Assembly (NCBI GenBank): GCA_947587115.1
Contig: CANPXY010000050.1
Span: forward strand, 1 to 8,719
Direction: 5' to 3'
Source of the DNA: an uncultured Bacilli bacterium
Lineage (GTDB): Bacteria > Bacillota_I > Bacilli_A > RF39 > UBA660
Length of the DNA: 8,719 bases
The number at the start of each line of letters is the position of its first letter. Within the stretch, counting starts at the first letter, position 1. Under the pieces are notes generated by a model. The model did no database searches, was not told where the DNA came from, and saw only the letters and a program-made list of their open reading frames with translations. The translations under genes and the position numbers were made by a program. This document shows, piece after piece, positions 1 to 6,742 of the stretch.

Positions 1-1
1 A

Positions 2-157
2 AACTCTAATGCTGAATTTATTAAATTAGGATTATCACAAAAAGAAAGATTAATAAGACTTAATGATTCTGCTAGACATCAAATGGAAATATTAAAAAAT
101 AATAATGGAATAAAAGAGTTAGAAAATATTGATAAATATTTAATTGAAACTAAATGA
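2..157 (+). CDS. C-terminal fragment of an unrecognised AT-rich gene (5' end outside window)
   Basis: An open frame enters from the left edge and runs 51 codons to TGA. The visible tail is hydrophilic and probably helical, ending in a Lys/Glu/Asn-rich stretch (ELENIDKYLIETK). I do not recognise a family. GC is about 22%, far below the genes from 402 onward, and all three arginines are AGA, whereas the downstream genes also use CGT and CGC freely. Both points suggest DNA of different origin, such as a mobile-element cargo gene. That is an inference, because too little of the protein is present to name it. The reading frame itself is only moderately certain, since the start lies outside the window. 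Confidence 0.5.
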   Translation, partial: NSNAEFIKLGLSQKERLIRLNDSARHQMEILKNNNGIKELENIDKYLIETK

Positions 158-160
158 ACA

Positions 161-190
161 TTGTCAATTTAGGAAACACACTTGTATATT
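161..190 (+). promoter_or_regulatory. Candidate sigma-A promoter
   Basis: TTGTCA (161-166) is followed after 18 bases by TATATT (185-190), each one mismatch from the consensus TTGACA and TATAAT. Transcription would begin near 197, just ahead of the ribosome binding site at 204-211, so the site would serve the tiny ORF at 218. Promoter-like matches are frequent in DNA this AT-rich, so support is moderate. A 5-bp inverted repeat, ATTGT and ACAAT around CAAAA (188-202), overlaps the start region. Confidence 0.35.
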
Positions 191-217
191 GTCAAAAACA
201 ATAAGAAGGTGATGATA

Positions 218-301
218 TTGAAGATATTAAGGAATAATATAAGTGATAGTGAATTTTATGTTTTAATATATTTAGTGGTTGATTCTTATATTAGTGTTTA
301 A
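218..301 (+). CDS. Tiny ORF with a good ribosome binding site; possible truncated gene remnant
   Basis: A 27-codon frame from TTG (218) to TAA (299-301) follows AGAAGGTG (204-211) at six bases. An in-frame ATG at 212 is too close to that site. The predicted peptide starts MKILRNNISDSEFYV and then becomes hydrophobic (LIYLVV). It belongs to no family I know. Having promoter, ribosome binding site and start but almost no coding length is what the 5' stub of a broken gene looks like, perhaps left when a mobile element was lost or inserted. It could also be a real small membrane peptide or chance, because composition is AT-rich and length gives no statistical support. Confidence 0.25.
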   Translation: MKILRNNISDSEFYVLIYLVVDSYISV

Positions 302-336
302 GAAAAGTTGTATATTACTTTCCCGTTTGCACCAGA

Positions 337-362
337 AGAACCCTTGAAAAATCAAGGGTTTT
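337..362 (+). terminator. Hairpin, probable weak intrinsic terminator
   Basis: A perfect 9-bp stem, AACCCTTGA (339-347) and TCAAGGGTT (352-360), closes a four-base AAAA loop. The run of T is only TTTT (359-362), partly inside the stem. It would end transcripts coming from the AT-rich left end and insulate the gene at 402. An attenuator in the leader of that gene is possible, because no convincing promoter lies between the hairpin and 402. Confidence 0.55.
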
Positions 363-401
363 AATATCAAATTATTTAGAAAAATTATTGAGAGGTAAAA
401 G

Positions 402-1556
402 ATGAAAGAACAAAAGAAAGAAGAACAGAAGAAAAAACGTCGTTTTGTCTATGGTATTCATGATCTATTATTCTTACCATTGATTCTTGGAATGGCTTTT
501 GTCGATGAGGAAAAAGAACAGCAATCGTTGCGTACTCGTAAAGAAGTAAAAGACTATTTTGAAGATGAATTAGATGTCATCGAAGAACAACTAGATCATC
601 TTGCTGCTGATCATGGCTCAAATCATGCCATAGAGCATAAAGAGGAACACTCTTCTAAAGCAGTTTTAGCTTCTCCCTCTATCAAAGAAGAGGTCGCTAT
701 TCATTTTCAAGATCTTGATTTAGATTTAGAAGAGATCGAACAACAGTTGATTGCTCTTACCTTGGACGATTATCAAGATGAACCAGAAAAAGTTGAAGAG
801 GCTCCTGAAAATACGGAAGATTTGATTGAAGTCCCAGAATCAGTATTAGAAGAATATCAAGAATGGGCTTTTACCGAATTGCCTTATGAGCGCTTTTATG
901 ATCTCAAAGAAAAAGAGATGGAAGTGCAAGTGGATGTTCAAAAACACCCAGAAGTACCTCCAATAGACTTATCAGATTATCGTGATCAAGAACATCTTCT
1001 TCAAGAAAACTTAAACGAAGTAACAGACCTTTTAAATCGTCAAAAGAAAGATTTGGAAGAGATGAAAAAGAAGTTAAATACAGCGACATCTTTAGAACGA
1101 ACAAAAATAAAGTTCAATACCTCTAGTCAACTGTTTACTTCTTCCTTGATTGCCTATTATGCTCTGGCACACTCTAGCTTAAACCCTGTCTATAAATTTG
1201 CCTTACAGGCGGTATTGTTGAACCGTGCGTTCCGTGTCAGTAAGCAAGTGATTACAGAGAAGGTGGATCTACCAATCGTGGATTATTCTAAACAGATTTA
1301 TGCCATGTTGCAAGATAGCAAAAATATGCATTCAATGTTGAATGGAACAATCTATCAGGCGCAAAGTATGCGTCGCGCTTTTATTTTAGAATTCAAAGAT
1401 CTAAAGGACTACGTGGATGAATATGATTCAACTTTAAAGAAACTGGACCAATTCATCAGTGAGATCAAAGAAGAACAAAAGAAAGTGGACGGATTGACGG
1501 AAGAAGTGCAGCGTCAATTAGAAAAAAATAATCAACGCCAGAAACGCTTGACGTAG
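402..1556 (+). CDS. Unrecognised 384-residue acidic helical protein with N-terminal hydrophobic segment
   Basis: No known domain is recognised. ATG 402 follows GAGAGG (390-395) at six bases. Residues 1-14 are highly charged, with a basic KKKRR patch, and are followed by a hydrophobic stretch at 15-34. This is a possible membrane anchor with a cytoplasmic N-terminus, interrupted by His20 and Asp21. Residues 35-190 are strongly acidic and include two similar segments at 46-67 and 95-119. Residues 197-228 and 332-380 look like coiled coils. Between them, 244-277 is a hydrophobic helical hairpin-like stretch of uncertain topology. The gene ends 80 bases before the exporter pair, which has its own promoter, so co-function is not implied. 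A structural or membrane-associated scaffold is conceivable, but no function is assigned. The length and sensible codon use make it a real gene. Confidence 0.8.
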   Translation: MKEQKKEEQKKKRRFVYGIHDLLFLPLILGMAFVDEEKEQQSLRTRKEVKDYFEDELDVIEEQLDHLAADHGSNHAIEHKEEHSSKAVLASPSIKEEVAIHFQDLDLDLEEIEQQLIALTLDDYQDEPEKVEEAPENTEDLIEVPESVLEEYQEWAFTELPYERFYDLKEKEMEVQVDVQKHPEVPPIDLSDYRDQEHLLQENLNEVTDLLNRQKKDLEEMKKKLNTATSLERTKIKFNTSSQLFTSSLIAYYALAHSSLNPVYKFALQAVLLNRAFRVSKQVITEKVDLPIVDYSKQIYAMLQDSKNMHSMLNGTIYQAQSMRRAFILEFKDLKDYVDEYDSTLKKLDQFISEIKEEQKKVDGLTEEVQRQLEKNNQRQKRLT

Positions 1557-1565
1557 TAATTTGTT

Positions 1566-1595
1566 TTGACAATCGCCTTGGCTTTGTCATATAAT
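1566..1595 (+). promoter_or_regulatory. Near-consensus sigma-A promoter of the ABC exporter operon
   Basis: A perfect TTGACA (1566-1571) and a perfect TATAAT (1590-1595) are separated by 18 bases. Transcription would start near 1602, giving a leader of about 34 bases before ATG 1636. It is the best promoter match in the window and implies substantial basal expression unless repressed. An inverted repeat lies across its spacer and is listed separately. Confidence 0.75.
1567..1589. promoter_or_regulatory. Candidate operator: inverted repeat inside the exporter promoter
   Basis: TGACAA (1567-1572) and its exact reverse complement TTGTCA (1584-1589) flank 11 bases. The left arm overlaps the -35 and the right arm abuts the -10. 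A dimeric repressor bound here would block RNA polymerase, as is common for drug exporters of this kind. No regulator gene lies in the window, and six-base arms can arise by chance. Confidence 0.3.
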
Positions 1596-1635
1596 GAAAC
1601 GGAAACTAGAAGGAAACTATTGTGAGGTGAAATAA

Positions 1636-3390
1636 ATGTTCAAGTTATTTAAAAATTTGTCAAAAAAAGATTATTTATTGGCCTTGGTCAGTTTTGCTTT
1701 GATTGCTTCTCAAGTATGGTTAGAGTTAAAAATGCCCGACTATATGTCTGAGATTACCAAGCTTGTCCAGACCGAGGGAAGTCAGATGCGCGACATTTTA
1801 ATGAATGGCGGGTACATGTTACTTTGTGCCTTTGCTTCTTTAATTTGTGCTATTTTTACAGGTTATTTGATTGCCGGAATCTCTGCGAAATTTTCTCGAA
1901 ATGTCCGTAAAAAATTGTTTGAAAAAGTATTAGATTTCTCTAGTGGCGAAGTAAAAGAATTTTCGACGAGCAGTTTGATTACCAGAACGACCAACGATAT
2001 TACTCAGTTGCAGATGTTTTTAGCGATGGGTCTTCAACTTTTGATCAAATCTCCACTCACTGCGATCTGGGCCATCAGTAAAATTTTGAATAAAAGTTGG
2101 CAGTGGAGTGCATTGACGGCGTTAGCGGTCGTACTGTTGTTGACGACGATTGCCATTTTGTTGTCCCTTGTTTTGCCACGCTTTAAAATCGTTCAAAAAT
2201 TGATCGATCGCATCAACAATGTAACACGTGAGAACTTAAATGGAATTCGCGTGATCCGGGCTTTCAATGCCGAAGATTATCGAGAAGAAAAGTTCGAAGA
2301 AGTAAATGGCGAACTTACCAAAATTCAGTTGTTCAATCAAAAAGCTTTTGCAGTGATGCAACCGGTGATGTTTTTGGTCATGTATTTATTGACCCTTTCG
2401 ATCTATATTGTTGGCGTATATTTGATCAAAGACAGTCTCATGGCGGATAAACTTACCATTTTTGGCGATATGGTCGTATTTTCTTCTTATGCCATGCAGG
2501 TAATTATGGCGTTCTTGATGTTGGCGATGATCTTTATGATGTTGCCACGTGCCAATGTGTCTGCCTCTCGTATCAACGAAGTGTTGGATCAAGAGGTTTC
2601 AATCAAAAATGGTACGAAGACCAAAGGAAAAGAAGTTGGGACCGTTGAATTTCGCGATGTCTCTTTCAAGTACCCCGATGCCGAAGAATGTATTTTAGAG
2701 CATGTCTCTTTCAAGGCATCTCAAGGAGAGACTGTAGCGTTCATCGGCTCTACTGGAAGCGGCAAAAGTACGCTGATCAATTTAATTCCAAGATTTTATG
2801 ATGTCACCTCAGGAAGTATTTTAGTGGATGGCATCGATGTCAGAGATTACGATCTTCAAGCTCTTTACAACAAATTAGGTTACGTCTCTCAAAAAGCCGT
2901 CTTATTTAATGATACGATTGAAAAAAATGTATCCTATGGAGATAATGGCAAGAAGAAAGACAAAAAGTTGATTCGCGAAGCTTTGAAGGTAGCGCAAGCC
3001 CTAGAGTTTGTCGATAAGATGGACGACAAAGAACAGTCCATGATTGCCCAAGGAGGAAGTAATATTTCCGGTGGTCAAAAACAACGATTGTCGATTGCAA
3101 GAGCCATCGCTCGTCAACCTGAAATTTATATCTTTGATGACTCCTTTTCGGCCTTGGATTATCAAACCGATAAAACGTTGCGAAAAGCCCTTAAAAAACA
3201 TACCAAAGCAGCAACCGTCTTAATTGTCGCTCAGAGAATTGGTACCATCATGAATGCGGATAAAATCATCGTCTTAGACTGTGGCAAGTGTGTCGGTGTA
3301 GGAACGCATCGAGAGTTACTGAAATCTTGTGAGGTTTACCGACAAATTGCCTTGTCGCAACTTTCAAAGGAGGAGTTAGAAAATGCCTAG
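1636..3390 (+). CDS. ABC exporter half-transporter, degenerate-site subunit
   Basis: This is a 584-residue fusion of a six-helix transmembrane domain (about 1-315) and a nucleotide-binding domain (about 335-580), the usual size for this class. Motifs are Walker A GSTGSGKST (371-379), Q-loop Gln419, signature ISGGQ (477-481), Walker B IYIFDD (497-502) and D-loop SALD (505-508). The catalytic Glu after Walker B is Asp502, and the switch His is Gln533. These are the substitutions known from the degenerate subunits of heterodimeric exporters such as TM287 of TM287/288 and LmrC of LmrCD. Its intact signature should complete the active site of the partner encoded next, which overlaps it by 8 bases. 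GAGGTGA (1624-1630) sets the start. The family exports drugs, lipids or peptides across the cytoplasmic membrane using ATP; the substrate here cannot be told from sequence. Confidence 0.93.
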   Translation: MFKLFKNLSKKDYLLALVSFALIASQVWLELKMPDYMSEITKLVQTEGSQMRDILMNGGYMLLCAFASLICAIFTGYLIAGISAKFSRNVRKKLFEKVLDFSSGEVKEFSTSSLITRTTNDITQLQMFLAMGLQLLIKSPLTAIWAISKILNKSWQWSALTALAVVLLLTTIAILLSLVLPRFKIVQKLIDRINNVTRENLNGIRVIRAFNAEDYREEKFEEVNGELTKIQLFNQKAFAVMQPVMFLVMYLLTLSIYIVGVYLIKDSLMADKLTIFGDMVVFSSYAMQVIMAFLMLAMIFMMLPRANVSASRINEVLDQEVSIKNGTKTKGKEVGTVEFRDVSFKYPDAEECILEHVSFKASQGETVAFIGSTGSGKSTLINLIPRFYDVTSGSILVDGIDVRDYDLQALYNKLGYVSQKAVLFNDTIEKNVSYGDNGKKKDKKLIREALKVAQALEFVDKMDDKEQSMIAQGGSNISGGQKQRLSIARAIARQPEIYIFDDSFSALDYQTDKTLRKALKKHTKAATVLIVAQRIGTIMNADKIIVLDCGKCVGVGTHRELLKSCEVYRQIALSQLSKEELENA

Positions 3391-5713
3391 AGGACCAATG
3401 AGACATGAAAAAGCCAAAGATTTTAAAAAGGCCATTGTGCGTTTATTAAAAGAATTGCGCCCCTTTAGAATTTTAATGATCGTCGGTTTAGTGCTTGCCA
3501 TGGCAGGATCTATTCTGTCCCTTATGGCACCGAATCGTTTGTCGGACATGATCGATGAAATTTCTCAAGGACTCGTTGTGAATACTGAGAATTTAAAGAC
3601 GATTACTTCCCATGTGCAGGAACACCTGACCGAAGAGCACATCCGCACCGTGCTTCCGCAAATCTTAAATGTTCAGTTGGATCAAGCAACTATAAATCAA
3701 GTTATGGTAAGTGAGTTAAGCGATGAAGAACGACGCACTTTTCAAGAATTTATGAGTGTCGTTGCGACGGATCCAGTGAATGCGATTCAACTTCTAGGGA
3801 CGTTGAATGAAGACGTGTTATCCTTAATTTTAAAGGATGCTTCTTATGACGGAAATTTAATTCCGGTTGCCGACCAAATTCAGTTGGTCCAGGCAATTTC
3901 GGATCCGAACGCTTCACCCGCTGCTCTTTTAGGACGCTTGCCCGATTCTGTGAAAACACTCTTTTTAACTCCGTTCGAAGTGGATGGCAAGACGATTACG
4001 ATCGAGGATCAAGTACAATTCTTATCGACGATGGCAACACTCGATCAAGATGCTTCTTCAACCGAACTTTACCAAAAGATCGATACTTTACCAAAGACCA
4101 TTCGTCAAGTAATCGAACCAGTGATGAATTTAGAGCGAATTCGTAATATTACCATCTTTTTGATTGGCCTATACTTGTTATCCAGTGTATTTACTTATAT
4201 TCAATCACGATCAATGACGGTCGTATCGAACAATTTTGCTCGTAGTTTAAGAACTCGCATCGCCCACAAAATCAATCGCTTGCCACTTAAATATTTTGAT
4301 CACACCCAAACAGGAGATATCTTATCTCGTGTGACCAATGATGTGGACACGATTGCCCAAAGTATGAATCAATCCTTTGCCAGTCTCGTCAGCGCGATCA
4401 CGTTGCTCCTCGGTAGCGTCTTCATGATGTTCATTACCAACTGGATCATGGCGTTGACAGCGATCAGTGCCAGTTTGATTGGATTTACATTCATGTTTAT
4501 GATCCTTGGAAAATCTCAAAAATATTTTATCGGCAGACAAAAATATTTAGGAGACCTCAACGGTCATATCGAGGAGATTTACTCTGGTTTGAATGTAGTA
4601 AAAGTCTATAATGGCAAGCAACTTGCCTTTCAAGAATTTGATCAGTTGAATGATAAAGTTTATACTGCCAACCGAAAGAGTCAATTTTTATCAGGATTGA
4701 TGGGACCACTGATGAACTTCATCGGTAATTTTGGCTATGTGGCCGTCTGCATTGTCGGAGCGCTACTTACGATGAACGGTCATATTACTTTTGGTGTCAT
4801 CGTAGCATTCATTACGTATGTACGACTCTTTACATCGCCACTATCACAAATCGGCCAAGCCATGACCTCTTTACAGACTACTGCTGCGGCCAGTGAACGA
4901 GTCTTTGAATTTTCTGATGAAGAAGAATTGCCAATAGAAAACGCAATAGAAAAGCATTTGACGAAGCAAGAAGTCAAAGGGAATATTGAATTTAAGAATG
5001 TCGTCTTTACTTATGCAGGCAATGATCAGCCGACAATTAAAAACTTTAGTGCGAAAGCCAAAGCGGGACAAAAAATTGCCATTGTTGGACCAACGGGAGC
5101 CGGCAAGACGACGATGGTCAATCTGTTGATGAAGTTTTATGATATTGATCAAGGGGATATTTTAATCGATGGCATTTCGACCAAAGAATTATCTCGTTCC
5201 AATATTCATGAGCTATTCACGATGGTACTACAAGATACATGGTTATTCGATGGAAGTGTACGAGAAAATATTGCTTTCAACACACCGGATGTTTCACTCG
5301 ATCGTATCAAAGAAGTTTGTAAAGTGGTAGGACTTGATCACTTTATTAGAACTTTGCCACATGGCTATGATTCTAAAATTTCAGAAAGCGACAGTGTCTC
5401 TTCTGGACAACGGCAGCTATTGACGATTGCTCGAGGAATGATCGAGGATGCACCATTTCTCATTTTGGACGAAGCAACGTCTAATGTCGATACTAGAACC
5501 GAAGAGTTAGTACAACTTGCCATGGACAAATTGAGCGAAGGAAAGACTTCCTTCATCATTGCCCATCGCTTGTCGACGATCAAGAATGCCGACTTGATTT
5601 TGGTCATGAAAGATGGCGATATCGTCGAACAGGGAACACATCAATCACTATTGAAGAAAAAAGGATTTTATGCAACTTTATATAATTCTCAATTCGAACA
5701 AGTCGAAGAATAA
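3383..5713 (+). CDS. ABC exporter half-transporter, catalytic subunit with large extracytoplasmic insert
   Basis: At 776 residues this is about 190 longer than its partner. TM1 is near 29-49 and TM2 near 252-273. The stretch between (about 62-248) is hydrophilic and should face outward, where typical exporters have a short loop. The ATPase domain (about 533-770) has Walker A GPTGAGKTT (569-577), Gln617, Walker B FLILDE with catalytic Glu697, and switch His728 in IAHRLST, so its site is competent. Its signature is VSSGQ (672-676) instead of LSGGQ. That is the deviation expected where it contributes to the partner's degenerate site, so the two genes fit one asymmetric heterodimer. AAAGGAGG (3366-3373) lies inside the previous gene and the start overlaps its stop, indicating translational coupling. 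ATG 3398 is a possible but less well placed start. The substrate is unknown. Confidence 0.93.
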   Translation: MPRGPMRHEKAKDFKKAIVRLLKELRPFRILMIVGLVLAMAGSILSLMAPNRLSDMIDEISQGLVVNTENLKTITSHVQEHLTEEHIRTVLPQILNVQLDQATINQVMVSELSDEERRTFQEFMSVVATDPVNAIQLLGTLNEDVLSLILKDASYDGNLIPVADQIQLVQAISDPNASPAALLGRLPDSVKTLFLTPFEVDGKTITIEDQVQFLSTMATLDQDASSTELYQKIDTLPKTIRQVIEPVMNLERIRNITIFLIGLYLLSSVFTYIQSRSMTVVSNNFARSLRTRIAHKINRLPLKYFDHTQTGDILSRVTNDVDTIAQSMNQSFASLVSAITLLLGSVFMMFITNWIMALTAISASLIGFTFMFMILGKSQKYFIGRQKYLGDLNGHIEEIYSGLNVVKVYNGKQLAFQEFDQLNDKVYTANRKSQFLSGLMGPLMNFIGNFGYVAVCIVGALLTMNGHITFGVIVAFITYVRLFTSPLSQIGQAMTSLQTTAAASERVFEFSDEEELPIENAIEKHLTKQEVKGNIEFKNVVFTYAGNDQPTIKNFSAKAKAGQKIAIVGPTGAGKTTMVNLLMKFYDIDQGDILIDGISTKELSRSNIHELFTMVLQDTWLFDGSVRENIAFNTPDVSLDRIKEVCKVVGLDHFIRTLPHGYDSKISESDSVSSGQRQLLTIARGMIEDAPFLILDEATSNVDTRTEELVQLAMDKLSEGKTSFIIAHRLSTIKNADLILVMKDGDIVEQGTHQSLLKKKGFYATLYNSQFEQVEE
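3791..4060 (+). repeat. Two tandem 45-residue repeats coding part of the exporter's extracytoplasmic insert
   Basis: Residues 137-172 and 182-217 align without gaps over 36 positions with 13 identities. The shared pattern is LLGxL, then VxxLxL, then DG, then DQ(I/V)Q. Period is 45 residues (135 bases). A third, partial copy may begin near residue 232 (DTLPKTIRQVI, compare GRLPDSVKTLF). The DNA copies have diverged, so this is an old duplication of a structural unit and not a slippage array. Confidence 0.6.
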
Positions 5714-5723
5714 TTTCTTCGAT

Positions 5724-5748
5724 TTTTCTTGTCAGAAAGACAAGAAAA
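5724..5748. repeat. Perfect 10-bp inverted repeat between exporter and hydrolase genes
   Basis: TTTTCTTGTC (5724-5733) and GACAAGAAAA (5739-5748) flank the loop AGAAA. No T-run follows on either strand, so it is not a standard terminator, though it could still mark the 3' end of the exporter message. The right arm lies in the spacer of the candidate promoter at 5729-5757 and the left arm overlaps its -35, so an operator is the main alternative. Confidence 0.55.
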
Positions 5749-5757
5749 TGATAATAT
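5729..5757 (+). promoter_or_regulatory. Candidate extended -10 promoter for the hydrolase gene
   Basis: TTGTCA (5729-5734) is followed after 17 bases by TAATAT (5752-5757), with TG at 5749-5750 giving an extended -10. Transcription would start near 5764, about 32 bases before the start codon. The -10 is imperfect; GATAAT (5750-5755) with a 15-base spacer is an alternative register. Confidence 0.45.
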
Positions 5758-5795
5758 AAAAATAGTTAGCAAACTGCAAACAGGAGGTATACAAA

Positions 5796-6317
5796 ATGAA
5801 AGTAGAAACACTAGTTGTTGGACCCTTAGAAGCCAACTGTTACATTTTAAAAAAAGACCGCCAAGCACTCGTCATTGATCCTGGAGAAAATTATCCTAAA
5901 ATTAAAAAGGCACTTCAAGATTGGGAAGTCTTAGGGATCTTGATCACCCATTGCCATGAGGATCATATCGGAGCCCTCAGTGAACTATTAAAGGATTATC
6001 CTGCCAAAGTTTATCAAAAGGAAAATTTGTTAGAACAAGTTTATAAAATGGGGCCTTTCTCCTTTGAATGCATTTTTACACCAGGTCACACCAGTGATTC
6101 CGTATCGTTTTATTTTAGGGAACACGAAGTACTATTTACAGGAGACTTTGTTTTTCGAGGAACCGTCGGTCGCTGTGACTTGCCTACAGGAGATAGCGAC
6201 ACACTGGATGAAAGTATTCAAAGAATTAAAAAGTACCCTTTATCGACCGTCATCTATTCTGGTCACGGTGATGAAACAACGTTGGCCCAAGAATGTCGAA
6301 CGAATCCTTATTTCTAA
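5796..6317 (+). CDS. Metallo-beta-lactamase-fold hydrolase, compact glyoxalase II-like (YqgX type)
   Basis: The 173-residue protein has every metal-binding element of the fold: THCHEDH (51-57, with His52, His54, Asp56, His57), His98 in PGHTS, Asp117 in TGDFVF, and His157 in SGHGDETT. The first half also shows the VIDPGENY turn (26-33). This pattern matches the small glyoxalase II-like hydrolases of Firmicutes, cytoplasmic enzymes thought to cleave thioesters such as S-lactoyl-thiols. The exact substrate is not deducible. It is about 30 residues shorter than the usual 205-210, with the gap between the first motif and His98, where many members have an extra segment. AGGAGGT (5782-5788) is seven bases before ATG. 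Its own promoter makes it independent of the exporter operon. Confidence 0.88.
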   Translation: MKVETLVVGPLEANCYILKKDRQALVIDPGENYPKIKKALQDWEVLGILITHCHEDHIGALSELLKDYPAKVYQKENLLEQVYKMGPFSFECIFTPGHTSDSVSFYFREHEVLFTGDFVFRGTVGRCDLPTGDSDTLDESIQRIKKYPLSTVIYSGHGDETTLAQECRTNPYF

Positions 6318-6323
6318 TTTTTA

Positions 6324-6352
6324 TTGCCGAAAACAAGACTTTATGGTATACT
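6324..6352 (+). promoter_or_regulatory. Extended -10 sigma-A promoter for the small membrane protein gene
   Basis: TTGCCG (6324-6329), a 17-base spacer and TATACT (6347-6352) form a promoter, with TG at 6344-6345 completing an extended TGnTATACT. Transcription should begin near 6359, about 27 bases before the chosen start codon. The element starts seven bases after the hydrolase stop codon, so the two genes are separately started. Some read-through from upstream remains possible because no terminator intervenes. Confidence 0.65.
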
Positions 6353-6385
6353 AAAAAAGTAAGAAAATAAGAGTAGGTGAAGTAT

Positions 6386-6697
6386 ATGAGTTGGGATTTA
6401 ATCGTCATTATTGTGCTTGTAGTAGCAGTAGTATTATTCTTTCGGAGATTCAGCAGTTTTGTTTATTTCATAGCGATTTTGGAGATGGTGCTCCGCATCT
6501 TGACCTTTATTAAAAATAATATTGGTTTGCCAGACGTCAGTCACTTGATTGGGACCTATGTGCCAGCATCCATTCCGGCGCTGATCGATAAATATACCGA
6601 TGGGGTGGTCTATACAGTTCTAGTTTGGGCCTTCGTCGTGATTATGTGCATTTTCCTAGGTTATACCATCCGTATCTTCTGGCATAAAAAAAAGTAA
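6386..6697 (+). CDS. Small unrecognised integral membrane protein, 103 residues
   Basis: Residues 4-19 and 74-97 are clear transmembrane segments. Residues 23-42 are also hydrophobic and may form a third, with a loop at 43-72 containing several prolines (VPASIPALIDKY). The C-terminus is basic (WHKKK). No enzyme motif or known family is recognised. A GTG at 6377 is in frame, but it overlaps the ribosome binding site AGGTGA (6375-6380). ATG 6386, six bases downstream, is therefore the better start. It is a single-gene unit, with the extended -10 promoter in front and a strong terminator 7 bases after the stop. Its position just before spoIIGA suggests a link to sporulation only by location, since the terminator separates them. 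Confidence 0.72.
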   Translation: MSWDLIVIIVLVVAVVLFFRRFSSFVYFIAILEMVLRILTFIKNNIGLPDVSHLIGTYVPASIPALIDKYTDGVVYTVLVWAFVVIMCIFLGYTIRIFWHKKK

Positions 6698-6703
6698 GAT
6701 TTC

Positions 6704-6737
6704 GAAGAAACGACAAAATCTGTCGCTTCTTTTTTTT
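6704..6737 (+). terminator. Intrinsic terminator after the small membrane protein gene
   Basis: GAAG (6704-6707), a bulge of AAA and CGACA (6711-6715) pair with TGTCG (6721-6725) and CTTC (6726-6729) around the loop AAATC. Eight T residues follow (6730-6737). Stem, loop and U-tract are all present. It also sits only 24 bases before spoIIGA, so that operon needs either a promoter overlapping this hairpin or read-through. Confidence 0.8.
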
Positions 6738-6742
6738 ATACT
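6711..6742 (+). promoter_or_regulatory. Candidate spoIIG promoter with Spo0A-box-like arms
   Basis: TATACT (6737-6742) follows the terminator T-run and could be a -10 for spoIIGA, but no -35 is visible at 16-18 bases. In Bacillus, spoIIG is transcribed by sigma-A with help from phosphorylated Spo0A, which binds TGTCGAA boxes near the -35. The hairpin arms here contain TGTCGCT (6721-6727, five of seven) and, on the other strand, TGTCGTT (five of seven). Regulation is inferred from the family. The start site would leave a very short leader of about 12 bases, which weakens the case. Confidence 0.28.

Noticed and set aside
320..340. TTTGCACCAGAAG read as the CCA end of a tRNA or tmRNA and thus an attachment site
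   Set aside because: No T-arm, acceptor stem or other RNA structure can be found upstream, and no second copy of the sequence exists in the window.
4871..5152. Minus-strand frame of 93 codons opposite the exporter, the longest of several antisense frames
   Set aside because: It mirrors a conserved ATPase-domain coding region, has no ribosome binding site and no recognisable product.
5724..5748. Hairpin after the exporter operon as an intrinsic terminator
   Set aside because: No T-run follows the stem on either strand, so it is recorded as an inverted repeat and possible operator.
6064..6354. A 96-codon + strand frame overlapping the hydrolase gene and running past its end
   Set aside because: It lies in another frame of a gene with intact metal-binding motifs, has no ribosome binding site, and its product has no recognisable features.
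6377..6385. GTG start for the small membrane protein
   Set aside because: The GTG is part of the AGGTGA ribosome binding site used by ATG 6386.
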